Assembly: GCA_021204085.1 (NCBI GenBank)
Contig: JAJPZY010000075.1
Location: 1 to 63,216 of the forward strand
Source of the DNA: Clostridiales bacterium
GTDB lineage: Bacteria > Bacillota > Clostridia > Lachnospirales > Lachnospiraceae
Direction: 5' to 3'
DNA length: 63,216 nucleotides
In this document: piece by piece, positions 1-7,504 of the stretch
Numbering within the stretch: the stretch's first letter is position 1
Layout of the letters: the number at the start of each line of letters is the position of its first letter
Notes under the pieces: generated by a model
The model's input: only the letters and a program-made list of their open reading frames with translations
The model's database searches: none
What the model was told of the DNA's origin: nothing
Translations under genes and position numbers: made by a program

Positions 1-27
1 AATATTTCTGAAAAGTGACTATTTGTA

Positions 28-56
28 TTGAAATCCTTCCGGATTGATGTTATACT
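28..56 (+). promoter_or_regulatory. sigma-A-type promoter for the NlpC/P60 gene
   Basis: A -35 hexamer TTGAAA (28-33) is separated by 17 bp from a -10 hexamer TATACT (51-56). This leaves an untranslated leader of about 115 nt before the start codon at 178. Read directly from the sequence; transcription is inferred. Confidence 0.65.
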
Positions 57-177
57 GAATCTCGTTAAAGGATGCAGTTCCTTATGAGACAGATAACAGA
101 TCACGTTTATAGCTGTAAGAGTATACATAGTATATACAGTTAGGGCGGTTTTAACATCAGACATGGAAGGATTTTTT

Positions 178-1374
178 ATGAAGAAGAGACTGATCGCACT
201 TGGCCTGGTCGTCGTCATGACGCTCGGGTGCGTACAGGTAGCAGGCGCGACAAGCCTGTCAGAGGCAAAGAGTAAAAAGAGTCAGGCGGAGAGCAATCTC
301 AGTGCAGCGGAGTCACAGATCAGCAGCATTGAGTCCCTGCAGGCGGATCTTCAGGATCAGATTGACGCAATTGATTCCGAACTGGCGGAAGTGCTGCTTG
401 ATCTTGAGACGACGAAAGATGATATTGCAAATAAAGAAGTAGAGCTGGCAGAAGCCGAGGAAGATCTTGCGAAGGCAAAGGAGACTGAGGAAGAGCAGTA
501 CGAATCCATGAAAGAGCGGATTATTTATATGTACGAGAATGGAGATTCCTCTTTCCTCATAGCATTGATGGGTGCGGACAGCTTTGCGGATGTATTAAAT
601 AAGATTGAGAGTTATTCAACCGTTTATGATTATGACAGAAGTCTTCTGGTAGAGTATCAGAATACAAAGACTGAGGTTGAGAATCTGGTTGCTCAGGTTG
701 AAGAGGAAAAAGAGCAACTGGAAGATATGAAAACGACCTACGAAGAGCAGGAAGCAGAGCTTGAGGAAGTAAAGGCGGAGAAGAGCAGTGAGCTGGAGGA
801 TTATGATGCCAAGCTTGCGGAAGTAGAGAGCCTTGTTGAACAGTATAAGGAGACGATTCAGGAGCAAAACGCAATTATTGCGGAAGCACAGGCAGCTGCG
901 GCCACGACGACAGTCGGTTCGGTTACCAGCGGATCTTCCGGCAGTACAAGCAGTTCGAGTTCAAGCAGCTCCAGCAGTACAAGCAGTTCAAGTTCCAGCA
1001 GTTCGAGCAGCTCCAGCAGTTCAAGTGCCAGCGGCAGCGGCAGCGCGGTTGCGAATTATGCCTGCCAGTTCATAGGGAATCCTTATGTATGGGGCGGCAC
1101 CAGCCTGACGAACGGATGTGACTGTTCCGGATTTGTGATGGCTGTATACGCACATTTTGGGGTATCTCTTCCGCACAGTTCCAGTGCCCTTCGGTCTGTG
1201 GGTTATGGCGTTTCCGTATCGGACATGCAGCCGGGAGATATCGTATGCTACAGCGGCCATGTAGGCATCTATGTAGGAAATAATACGATTGTAAATGCCT
1301 CGAATGCGAAGAGCGGTATTAAATATACAACTGCTACTTACAGGTCGATTCTTGCGGTTCGAAGAATTTTCTAA
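178..1374 (+). CDS. Secreted coiled-coil NlpC/P60 peptidoglycan hydrolase
   Basis: Probable cell-wall endopeptidase acting outside the membrane. The protein starts with a Sec signal peptide (KKR followed by a hydrophobic stretch, cleavage near the AGA-T region). Two long Glu/Lys/Gln-rich coiled coils follow (about residues 30-115 and 155-245), then a Ser-rich linker of roughly 35 residues. The C-terminal NlpC/P60 domain shows the catalytic Cys in NGCDCSGFV (about residue 313) and the His in SGHVGIYVG. The layout resembles PcsB/CwlO-type proteins, where the coiled coil receives FtsEX control; that link is inference. I use ATG 178 rather than the in-frame ATG 163 because GGAAGG (165-170) sits 7 nt upstream of it. 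It is monocistronic between its own promoter and terminator. Confidence 0.9.
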   Translation: MKKRLIALGLVVVMTLGCVQVAGATSLSEAKSKKSQAESNLSAAESQISSIESLQADLQDQIDAIDSELAEVLLDLETTKDDIANKEVELAEAEEDLAKAKETEEEQYESMKERIIYMYENGDSSFLIALMGADSFADVLNKIESYSTVYDYDRSLLVEYQNTKTEVENLVAQVEEEKEQLEDMKTTYEEQEAELEEVKAEKSSELEDYDAKLAEVESLVEQYKETIQEQNAIIAEAQAAAATTTVGSVTSGSSGSTSSSSSSSSSSTSSSSSSSSSSSSSSSASGSGSAVANYACQFIGNPYVWGGTSLTNGCDCSGFVMAVYAHFGVSLPHSSSALRSVGYGVSVSDMQPGDIVCYSGHVGIYVGNNTIVNASNAKSGIKYTTATYRSILAVRRIF

Positions 1375-1397
1375 AAGTGAAACAGACAGAATTACGG

Positions 1398-1424
1398 CGG
1401 TGCAGCGAAAAGCTGCACCGCTTT
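1398..1424 (+). terminator. Rho-independent terminator after the NlpC/P60 gene
   Basis: A perfect 9-bp stem (CGGTGCAGC with GCTGCACCG, 1398-1406 and 1412-1420) has a GAAAA loop and is followed by CTTTT. Confidence 0.85.
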
Positions 1425-1541
1425 TCAATTTCCTCTTCCTTTTTTATGATAAGTGTGTTATGATAATCGTTGGATTTGCCGCGCTAAAGCGTTAATGCGT
1501 TTGGGCGGCAAATTGGCAAGAACATAGTGGAGGAGAAGGAT

Positions 1542-2726
1542 ATGATAGCAAAACGTCTGCGGAGATCTCTGGATACGTCCGTTTGCATCCGCGATATTTT
1601 TGAGGAAGGAAAGAAGCTGGCCGCAATTTATGGCCAGGAGAACATTTTTAATTTTACGATTGGGAATCCAAGCATAGAGCCGCCGGCGATTGTAAACGAG
1701 GCGATGAAAGAAATTCTTGATAATGAGAATTCCTTATCGTTGCATGGTTATCCTGCAAATGTAGGCCATCCGGAGGTTCGGGCGCATATTGCGAAGTATT
1801 TAAATGAGACATATGACTGCAACTATGATGAGAACGGCATTATTATGACGGTGGGCGCTGCGGCAGCCATTGTTGTCATCGCAAACGCATTGCTGGATCA
1901 GGGAGATGAGGTTGTAACCTTCGCCCCCTATTTCTGGGAATATAAGAGTTACGTGGAATCCCTTTACGGGAAGCTGGTTCCGGCGCGGTGTAATATGGAG
2001 ACCCTGCAGCCGGATCCGGAAACTTTTGAGGCGGCTTTGAGTCCCCGCACCCGGTTTGTGATCATCAACACGCCGAACAATCCGACGGGTGCCGTTTATA
2101 CGGAGGAATCCATCATCGCTGTTACTGATATTATGAAGAAAAAGCAGGAGGAATATGGCCATCCGATTTACCTGGTGGCGGATGAACCATATCGGAAACT
2201 TGCATATGATATCGAGGTTCCGTATCTGACACATTATTATCAGAATACGATTGTTGTTTACTCATACAGCAAGGCGCTTTCCATTCCCGGTGAGCGGATC
2301 GGTTATCTGGCTATGGAGCCCTGTGTACAGGATATGCAGGATCTTTATGCGGGCATGACTGCGTCCATGCGTTACCTCGGATATGTAAACGCGCCGTCTC
2401 TCCAGCAGAAGATGCTGCTGAAGTGTGTGGACGCTTCTGTGGATATCAATATTTATAAGAAAACCAGAGACATTTTATATCAGGGGTTGGTGGATATCGG
2501 GTATACCTGTATTCACCCGGACGGAGCATTTTATCTGTTTATGAAGGCGTTGGAGCCGGATGATTTCCGGTTTTGTGAGGAAGCAAAGAAGGAAAAAATC
2601 CTGATGGCGCCGGGTGCGGCATTTTCCGGTCCGGGCTGGGTGCGGATCTCCTACTGTGTGCCGGATGAGGTGGCGAGACGAAGTCTGCCGGCATTCAAGA
2701 GGCTGTACGAACGCTATCAGAAGTGA
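1542..2726 (+). CDS. Class I/II pyridoxal-phosphate aminotransferase
   Basis: Fold-type I aminotransferase of the aspartate aminotransferase superfamily, about 394 residues (normal length). Visible landmarks are GNPSIEPP near the N-terminus, NTPNNPTGAVY (substrate/cofactor contact), ADEPYRKLAY with the cofactor Asp, the Schiff-base lysine in YSYSKALSIPGER, and a C-terminal RISYC with the carboxylate-binding Arg. The amino donor and product cannot be told from sequence alone. The frame is open from GTG 1527, but AGGAG at 1531-1535 positions ATG 1542 best. No biosynthetic partner lies beside it. Its stop codon falls inside the first unit of a 35-bp tandem repeat. Confidence 0.88.
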   Translation: MIAKRLRRSLDTSVCIRDIFEEGKKLAAIYGQENIFNFTIGNPSIEPPAIVNEAMKEILDNENSLSLHGYPANVGHPEVRAHIAKYLNETYDCNYDENGIIMTVGAAAAIVVIANALLDQGDEVVTFAPYFWEYKSYVESLYGKLVPARCNMETLQPDPETFEAALSPRTRFVIINTPNNPTGAVYTEESIIAVTDIMKKKQEEYGHPIYLVADEPYRKLAYDIEVPYLTHYYQNTIVVYSYSKALSIPGERIGYLAMEPCVQDMQDLYAGMTASMRYLGYVNAPSLQQKMLLKCVDASVDINIYKKTRDILYQGLVDIGYTCIHPDGAFYLFMKALEPDDFRFCEEAKKEKILMAPGAAFSGPGWVRISYCVPDEVARRSLPAFKRLYERYQK

Positions 2727-2825
2727 TGGTGTCATATATGGACAGATGCGATTGGAAGTGACGGTATCGTATATGAGTAGATGCGATCGGAAGTGATAGT
2801 GTCATATATGAACAAATGCGACAGA
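2721..2825. repeat. Three tandem 35-bp repeats
   Basis: Three imperfect 35-bp units start at 2721, 2756 and 2791. Each begins AAGTGAYRGT, contains a TCATATATG-like core and ends in AGATGCGAYYGG or a variant. The first unit overlaps the stop codon of the aminotransferase; the last runs into the inverted-repeat element at 2819. Function unknown. Confidence 0.8.
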
Positions 2826-2952
2826 TGCCATTGATATTTTTTCAGGCAAACGGAGCTGCGCTTCGACAGATGAGTCGTTAAGCGATGGATTTTGTCTCAG
2901 CTAAAAGCGCCCCTGCAAAGTTGCCGTGAAAATATATCAATGGCATCTGTCG
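2819..2952. repeat. MITE-like element with about 32-bp terminal inverted repeats
   Basis: The left arm (2819-2849) and right arm (2921-2952) are near-perfect reverse complements of about 31-32 bp, both ending in the outer sequence CGACAGATGCCATTGATAT. The 70-bp centre holds a segment (2882-2926) that recurs in inverted orientation at 8086-8130. There is no coding capacity. Size and symmetry fit a non-autonomous miniature element or a structured intergenic repeat. Confidence 0.7.
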
Positions 2953-3008
2953 TAGTCTGACTCTACATTAGATAAAGTAGTGGAATGTCATTAAAAATGT
3001 GTTGCCAT

Positions 3009-3180
3009 GAGAAAAAACGTGTTGCGGGAAGGATAAATGACCCGAAAACAAAGGGAAACTGAGAAAAAACGTGTTGCGGGATGGATAAATGACCCGAAAA
3101 CGAAGGAAAGCAGTGAAAAAGCGTGTCAGGAAGGAAGATAGCAGCCTGAAAAAAAATAAAACCCATGAAAAAACGTGTTT
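3009..3180. repeat. Tandem 52-bp repeats, about 3.3 units
   Basis: Units begin at 3009 and 3061 (GAGAAAAAACGTGTTGCGGG, then GATAAATGACCCGAAAAC). A more diverged unit begins at 3113 and a partial one (GAAAAAACGTGTT) near 3167. The first two differ at only a few positions. The array sits directly upstream of the phosphopantetheinyl transferase. Together with the two preceding repeats it fills the 490-bp gap after the aminotransferase. Confidence 0.75.
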
Positions 3181-3276
3181 TACGTGTATATATAATTGTA
3201 ACATTAGTCACTAAAAATGATCTTTGCACAAAGCGATAAATTTTTCCTCGGTTTATCCGGGTTAGGATATGAAAAT

Positions 3277-3822
3277 ATGAGTTCAGGAAAAAAAGAAAAA
3301 TCGGATGTATGTATATATATATACTCCTGGAGCAGTGAAAAAGAGATTCCCAGCCATGAACTGCTTCGGCGGGCGCTCGGACGTTATCTTGAAAGAAAAG
3401 TGGAAGCGATAACGGTCTGCCGGGACGATGAGTTTGGAAAGCCGTATATCGCGGAACTGCCGGATGTTCATTTCTCCATTTCCCACAGCGGAGGTTTCTG
3501 GGCTTGCGCGGTCAGTGACGTGGAGGTCGGCCTTGACCTTCAGGAGGTGAAAACCGCCCGGGAGGAGAAGCTTGCCAGACGTTTTTTTCACCCTTCTGAA
3601 ATTGCGTGGCTTGAGGGACACGGATTCAATGAGTTTTTCAGACTCTGGGCTTATAAAGAGAGTTATGTAAAATACACGGGAGCCGGCCTGCGGGACGGAC
3701 TGGATTACTTTTCGGTGGTGGATGGTGATTTACCGGTCTGTCAGCAGGAGGTTCCATTTCGTGAAGGTTTTTATATGGTAGTGACGGCGGAGAAGGGCAC
3801 ATCGGTGATGCTGCAGGATTAA
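3277..3822 (+). CDS. 4'-phosphopantetheinyl transferase (Sfp superfamily)
   Basis: Would transfer the phosphopantetheine arm of CoA to a carrier-protein serine. Diagnostic motifs are VGLDLQEV (Mg-binding Asp region), RFFHPSEIAWL, and WAYKESYVKYTG with the WxxKE signature of the superfamily, in a protein of about 180 residues. The start is uncertain: the frame is open from ATG 3217, but ATG 3277 has a loose AGGA upstream and begins just before the conserved fold. No carrier protein, polyketide or peptide synthetase gene lies in the window, so it may be the housekeeping enzyme for fatty-acid ACP or may serve a distant cluster. Confidence 0.88.
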   Translation: MSSGKKEKSDVCIYIYSWSSEKEIPSHELLRRALGRYLERKVEAITVCRDDEFGKPYIAELPDVHFSISHSGGFWACAVSDVEVGLDLQEVKTAREEKLARRFFHPSEIAWLEGHGFNEFFRLWAYKESYVKYTGAGLRDGLDYFSVVDGDLPVCQQEVPFREGFYMVVTAEKGTSVMLQD

Positions 3823-3824
3823 TG

Positions 3825-3850
3825 AAAAAGGCACTCGTTATTCGAGTGCC
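3825..3850 (-). terminator. Rho-independent terminator of the symporter operon
   Basis: Read on the minus strand, an 8-bp stem GGCACTCG/CGAGTGCC with an AATAA loop is followed by TTTTT. The phosphopantetheinyl transferase converges on it from the other side, where no T-tract is present. Confidence 0.8.
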
Positions 3851-3866
3851 ATGACGTTAAACGAAA

Positions 3867-5402
3867 CTATTCGCTTAAAACCTTGTCGTAATATTTTTCT
3901 TCGCCACTCTTCAGCGCCTCATAGAATTCCCGGGAATCTTCCGGATTCTGCCGGGTGAGGAGGCTGACGACGATCATGCAGACGAGTGATCCCGTGAAAC
4001 CGAAGGCACCGTACCAGGAACCGCCCAGATCCCAGACAAAGTAGGTCATGAGTACCAGAACGGTTCCCACGATGGCAGAGACGACTGCGGCCTGTTTCGT
4101 GGCGCGTTTCCAGTAGATGCCCAGGACCAGAATGGGGAAGAGGGGCATGACGATGGCGATGGCGAACATGATCAGCGTATAGATCAGGTCCGGCGGATTG
4201 ATGGCGAAGATGATGCTGACAATGCCGACTGCCAGGATGACCAGGCGGACGGACAGAAGCTGTTTTTTCTCATCCATGTGAATGCCAAACGTGTGGTGAA
4301 GCAAATCCTCCGAGATGATTGATCCGGTGACCAGAAGGAAAGAATCTGCGGTGGAGATGCCCACGGCGATCGCGCCGACGAAAAAGAAGATCATCAATAC
4401 TACCGCCAGATTCGGATGAATCTGGTTGATGATATTCTGAATCAGATAAGGGATAATATACTCGGTCTCGTCGGTGGAAAGACCCGGCAGCAGGGCGATG
4501 CTGACCATGCCGATGAGCATGGTGCCGGTCCAGACAAATGCCTGGAGGATCGGGGTCAGGAACATCAGCTTTCTCTGGGTGTGCAGATCGGAGCCGGAAT
4601 AGCCGGAGCGGATAAACACATGAGGCAGCATGACGGTCCAACCGATGGCACAGCTGAACGGATAGCCGAAGCGTGCACTGTAAGGTACCCATCCGTCCGG
4701 GCCGGGGTAGGAAAACCATTCGTTTGTATTTTCCCAGATGGCTGAAAATGCTGCCGGAAGGGAGCCGCCGAACGCGCAGTACAGGCAGGCGATGACAATG
4801 ATCCATAATATGGAAATATAAGCAAGTCCCTGAATTGTGTCGGTCAGGGCGATGGATTTTAAGCCGCCGATCATGACGTAGGCGATGATTACAACCCCGA
4901 CGACGATCACTACATTCTGGTAGGCGATGGCACCCCCGGTGGCAATCTCCGCCGCTTTGGAGATGGCGATCAGGACGCTGGCAATGTAGGGAAACGAGGT
5001 GCTAAGGAAAATCAACGCCAGAATCACGCGCAGCAGGGGACTTTTAAAACGATCATAGTAAAAGTCCGCAGGCGTGGTGTAATGCCGGGAACTGTTGATA
5101 ATCCAGACTTTGTTCATAACAAAGTGGACGATAATCGGGAAAAGGCAGATATAACTCAGTTCGGACGCCCAGTATCCGATACCTCCCCGGTAGTAAGCGC
5201 CGGGTCCGGCAAAAAAGACCCAGGTACTCATCAGGGAAGCAAGATAAGTCATAACCAGAAACGGCCACTTGATGCTGCCGCCCGCTGTGGCAAAGCCCCG
5301 GGCGCTTTTTTGTTTTGATCGGATGTTCTCAATCAGGGCAACGATCAGCAGAAATGCGAGATATAGTATAAAAGCAAGCCATATGGCGGTGCTGCTTAAC
5401 AT
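3867..5402 (-). CDS. Sodium:solute symporter family permease (SSS)
   Basis: A 511-residue polytopic membrane protein with at least 12 hydrophobic segments, typical of the SSS (PutP/PanF-like) family. The N-terminal part carries ARGFATAGGSIKW and TYLASLMSTWVFFAGPGAYY; the mid part has MIGGLKSIALTDTIQ, a hallmark of the family; VGAIAVGISTADSFLLV near residue 345 matches the SSS sodium-site helix. Start ATG 5402 has AAGGAGG well placed upstream. It is the last gene of a minus-strand operon, 33 bp after a small membrane protein and downstream of an MttB-family methyltransferase. This suggests uptake of the methylated substrate; that assignment is inference. Confidence 0.9.
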   Translation of the reverse strand: MLSSTAIWLAFILYLAFLLIVALIENIRSKQKSARGFATAGGSIKWPFLVMTYLASLMSTWVFFAGPGAYYRGGIGYWASELSYICLFPIIVHFVMNKVWIINSSRHYTTPADFYYDRFKSPLLRVILALIFLSTSFPYIASVLIAISKAAEIATGGAIAYQNVVIVVGVVIIAYVMIGGLKSIALTDTIQGLAYISILWIIVIACLYCAFGGSLPAAFSAIWENTNEWFSYPGPDGWVPYSARFGYPFSCAIGWTVMLPHVFIRSGYSGSDLHTQRKLMFLTPILQAFVWTGTMLIGMVSIALLPGLSTDETEYIIPYLIQNIINQIHPNLAVVLMIFFFVGAIAVGISTADSFLLVTGSIISEDLLHHTFGIHMDEKKQLLSVRLVILAVGIVSIIFAINPPDLIYTLIMFAIAIVMPLFPILVLGIYWKRATKQAAVVSAIVGTVLVLMTYFVWDLGGSWYGAFGFTGSLVCMIVVSLLTRQNPEDSREFYEALKSGEEKYYDKVLSE

Positions 5403-5435
5403 GCGGTATCCTCCTTAGCACGGTTCATTAAGCTG

Positions 5436-5714
5436 TTACAATGTCGTTTGTCCGGGTGGTTCAGAGCCCGGCAGTGTCTTATCGGAATCGGTGTTTTCCT
5501 GTTTCTCAGAGGATTTCGGGTCACGGATGCGATAAATCCGACAGACCTTTACCAGACCGACATAGATGGCGATCCACAGCGGAACCAGCGTGATGAGAGC
5601 GTGAACCAGCGTTGCTTTTGCGTAGCCGTAGGGCGGGACAAAAGGCAGGTTGTAGCAGATATAGAAAATGATTACGGCAGCGAGCCAGATTTTTTCTGTT
5701 TTCGTAATTTTCAT
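5436..5714 (-). CDS. Small two-helix membrane protein, putative symporter partner
   Basis: A 92-residue protein with two hydrophobic helices (about residues 9-27 and 35-56), a PPYGYA loop between them and a charged Ser/Glu-rich tail. Small proteins of this shape (DUF3311 and related families) often precede SSS symporters and are thought to be accessory subunits; membership of a specific family was judged by eye only. The start has AAGGGG upstream. It lies 41 bp after the methyltransferase and 33 bp before the symporter, consistent with one transcript. Confidence 0.7.
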   Translation of the reverse strand: MKITKTEKIWLAAVIIFYICYNLPFVPPYGYAKATLVHALITLVPLWIAIYVGLVKVCRIYRIRDPKSSEKQENTDSDKTLPGSEPPGQTTL

Positions 5715-5755
5715 AAATGTGTTCCCCTTTTTATATTCAGAAATAAATGGGTTAC

Positions 5756-7189
5756 TTACGACAGTTCCTCCGCTGCACGCAGCACGATGCCATGCAGTTT
5801 CTCCTCTGTTTCAGAATCCAGCATATGCGGAGTTTCCTTTTGCATGATTGCATCGTATTTTTCCCGCGCACGATCCAGGAGCGTTCTTTCTTCATCATTT
5901 TTTTCCCGAAGAAAGCCTTTATAAAAAAGATCCGGGCGGTGGGCGTCATGGAGATGATCCAGCGTGTGATCACTCATGAGATACCCGTCCTCGTCGTCGC
6001 CTTCAAGCAACTCGTCAAAGTCCAATGTCTCGTCGTCGACGGCAAGACCTGCACGGAGGCGCCGGGCAATGCCGAAGATTTCGTTGTCAATGATCAGAGC
6101 CAGCGGGTTGATGGTCTTGGCGGTTTCCATCTGCCCTGCGCCGCCGAGGACGCTGGCGTCCGACATGGCCATCATGTGAATAAGGGATGTGCGCTCGACC
6201 ATGTTTTGCCCGTCAAGCGTCATGCTGTCCGTACCGGTGCCGTAGGAATGGCAGGGAATACCATAGCCTTCTTCGAAAGCCTGCATACAGATGAGGCGTC
6301 CGAAGGTGATTTCCGTGTTGGACTGGAGCGTGTAAGTGGTCTGCATATCCATGGAAAACAAAAGCGGCGTCGCGATGACCGGAAGTCCGGGGCATAAAAG
6401 CTCGAGCATGACAATCTGTGCCAGCACATCTGCGCAGGCGGCAAGGGCCGTCCCCTGAGCGGTCACCGGTGTGTTGGCTCCCGCGGTCGGAAGTGCACAG
6501 GGCTGAACCGGGATGCCGGCTTTTGCGCATTCATATAAAATCTCCGCGTCCATAAATTTAAATTTCAGCACCGGAACACTGCAGGAAATAAAACTGCAGA
6601 TCGGGCGTTTCCGCAACTGCTCCATTCCGCCGGCGGCAGCCGCACACATTTCAATCAGGTAGCGGGTATTGTCTGCTTCATAGGGCTGAATCCAGATATG
6701 TTTTTTTGAAATCCGAAGTGCCTGTTCCAGTGTGAAGACGTCGATCGCCTTGCCCGGAACAGTTTCGTCACAGGTCGACGGCAGCGCCACATAATCGACC
6801 TGATCCATCTCGTTGACCAGATGAAACCACTCAGCGGTATCATTCAGCGTAATGTAATGCTTTTCTCCCTCAACCGGAAGATAATTGGGCGCGCCGGTGC
6901 AGGTCCGTGTATAGAAGCTTCCCTGTGGATGCGGGAAAACCATATCGTAACGTTCATCCGGAGCATAGAGCGTAAACTTCCTCGGGACAGAGGCGAGCGC
7001 CCGGTCAATGACGTTTTTGGGAAAACGGATTCGATCACCGCTTATTTCACATCCTGCTGCAGACAGTTCCTCTTTCATCTGCGGGTGATCCATGGTAATT
7101 CCGCGTTCGGTTAAAAGCCGCTCCATTCGATTTTTAAAAAGCGTCAGCTCGTCCAGAGACATGACGCTGTATTTGATTCTTCCGTTCAT
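5756..7189 (-). CDS. MttB-superfamily (trimethylamine methyltransferase-like) corrinoid methyltransferase
   Basis: About 477 residues matching the trimethylamine/glycine-betaine methyltransferase family by its N-terminal layout (LLTERGITMDHPQM, then FPKNVIDRALASVP and FTLYAPDE) and a C-terminal HMLDSETEEKLHGIV. It is open without an internal UAG, so it belongs to the non-pyrrolysine branch. Characterised members move a methyl group from a quaternary amine (glycine betaine, proline betaine, carnitine, gamma-butyrobetaine) to a corrinoid protein. No corrinoid protein or MtqA/MtvA-like partner is in the window. The frame extends to 7321; I chose ATG 7189 because homology-like sequence begins there, but no good ribosome binding site is visible, so the start is uncertain. 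The gene is driven by a strong promoter with NiaR-like operators. Confidence 0.85.
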   Translation of the reverse strand: MNGRIKYSVMSLDELTLFKNRMERLLTERGITMDHPQMKEELSAAGCEISGDRIRFPKNVIDRALASVPRKFTLYAPDERYDMVFPHPQGSFYTRTCTGAPNYLPVEGEKHYITLNDTAEWFHLVNEMDQVDYVALPSTCDETVPGKAIDVFTLEQALRISKKHIWIQPYEADNTRYLIEMCAAAAGGMEQLRKRPICSFISCSVPVLKFKFMDAEILYECAKAGIPVQPCALPTAGANTPVTAQGTALAACADVLAQIVMLELLCPGLPVIATPLLFSMDMQTTYTLQSNTEITFGRLICMQAFEEGYGIPCHSYGTGTDSMTLDGQNMVERTSLIHMMAMSDASVLGGAGQMETAKTINPLALIIDNEIFGIARRLRAGLAVDDETLDFDELLEGDDEDGYLMSDHTLDHLHDAHRPDLFYKGFLREKNDEERTLLDRAREKYDAIMQKETPHMLDSETEEKLHGIVLRAAEELS

Positions 7190-7296
7190 AGTTTCATATT
7201 TGCGCAGATGCGCGTTTCCTTTCTTCGGTTGGTTTTGTTTTAACGACTGGTATGATTCACAATTCTCCGGTATAGACAATTCCGTGGCTTGCGCGG

Positions 7297-7312
7297 AGGT
7301 GTCAAGACACCT
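7297..7312. promoter_or_regulatory. Candidate NiaR operator
   Basis: A perfect palindrome AGGTGT-CAAG-ACACCT lies about 16-31 nt downstream of the predicted start of the methyltransferase transcript, a position where a repressor would block initiation or elongation. On the minus strand it reads ACAGGTGTCTTGACACCT including flanking bases. From memory, operators described for NiaR in Firmicutes contain GTGTC/GACAC half-sites of this kind; the match was not computed. A NiaR-type gene lies divergently 200 bp away. Confidence 0.55.
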
Positions 7313-7334
7313 GTAAAACACACATGTAAATGTA

Positions 7335-7362
7335 ATTATATATCTTTTGACAGAGATGTCAA
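7335..7362 (-). promoter_or_regulatory. Consensus sigma-A promoter of the methyltransferase operon
   Basis: On the minus strand, TTGACA (7362-7357) and TATAAT (7340-7335) are separated by 16 bp, so both hexamers are perfect. The -35 element is one arm of a second perfect palindrome, TTGACA-GAGA-TGTCAA (7347-7362), which could also bind a regulator. Transcription would start near 7328. Confidence 0.75.
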
Positions 7363-7383
7363 TTGAAAAATGAAAAATAGTGT

Positions 7384-7487
7384 GTTACCATTCCAACATA
7401 AGTAAAAAGATGAGCAGTGTTTTTGTTGCGTAGGTCGCGTAAGCGGCTGCTTTTGCGCATGTGAGATGAAGATTTGTGAATCATAGC
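7384..7487 (-). repeat. Short copy of a dispersed structured repeat
   Basis: Its reverse complement closely matches 12603-12705: it contains TCACATGCGCAAAAGCAG, a GC-rich hairpin, then CACTGCTCATCTTTTT and CTTATGT. Imperfect terminal inverted sequences (GTTACCATTCC at one end, GCTATGATTCAC read from the other) flank it. It lies in the leader between the methyltransferase promoter and the NiaR-type gene. It lacks the second hairpin of the larger copy. Confidence 0.75.
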
Positions 7488-7504
7488 ATTGAAGGAGCGG
7501 CAAA

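Noticed and set aside
2721-3180. CRISPR array
   Set aside because: The 35-bp and 52-bp units are directly abutting tandem repeats without unique spacers, and no cas genes are present.
5756-7189. Pyrrolysine-containing MttB
   Set aside because: The frame is uninterrupted, with no in-frame UAG at the expected position, so it belongs to the non-pyrrolysine branch.
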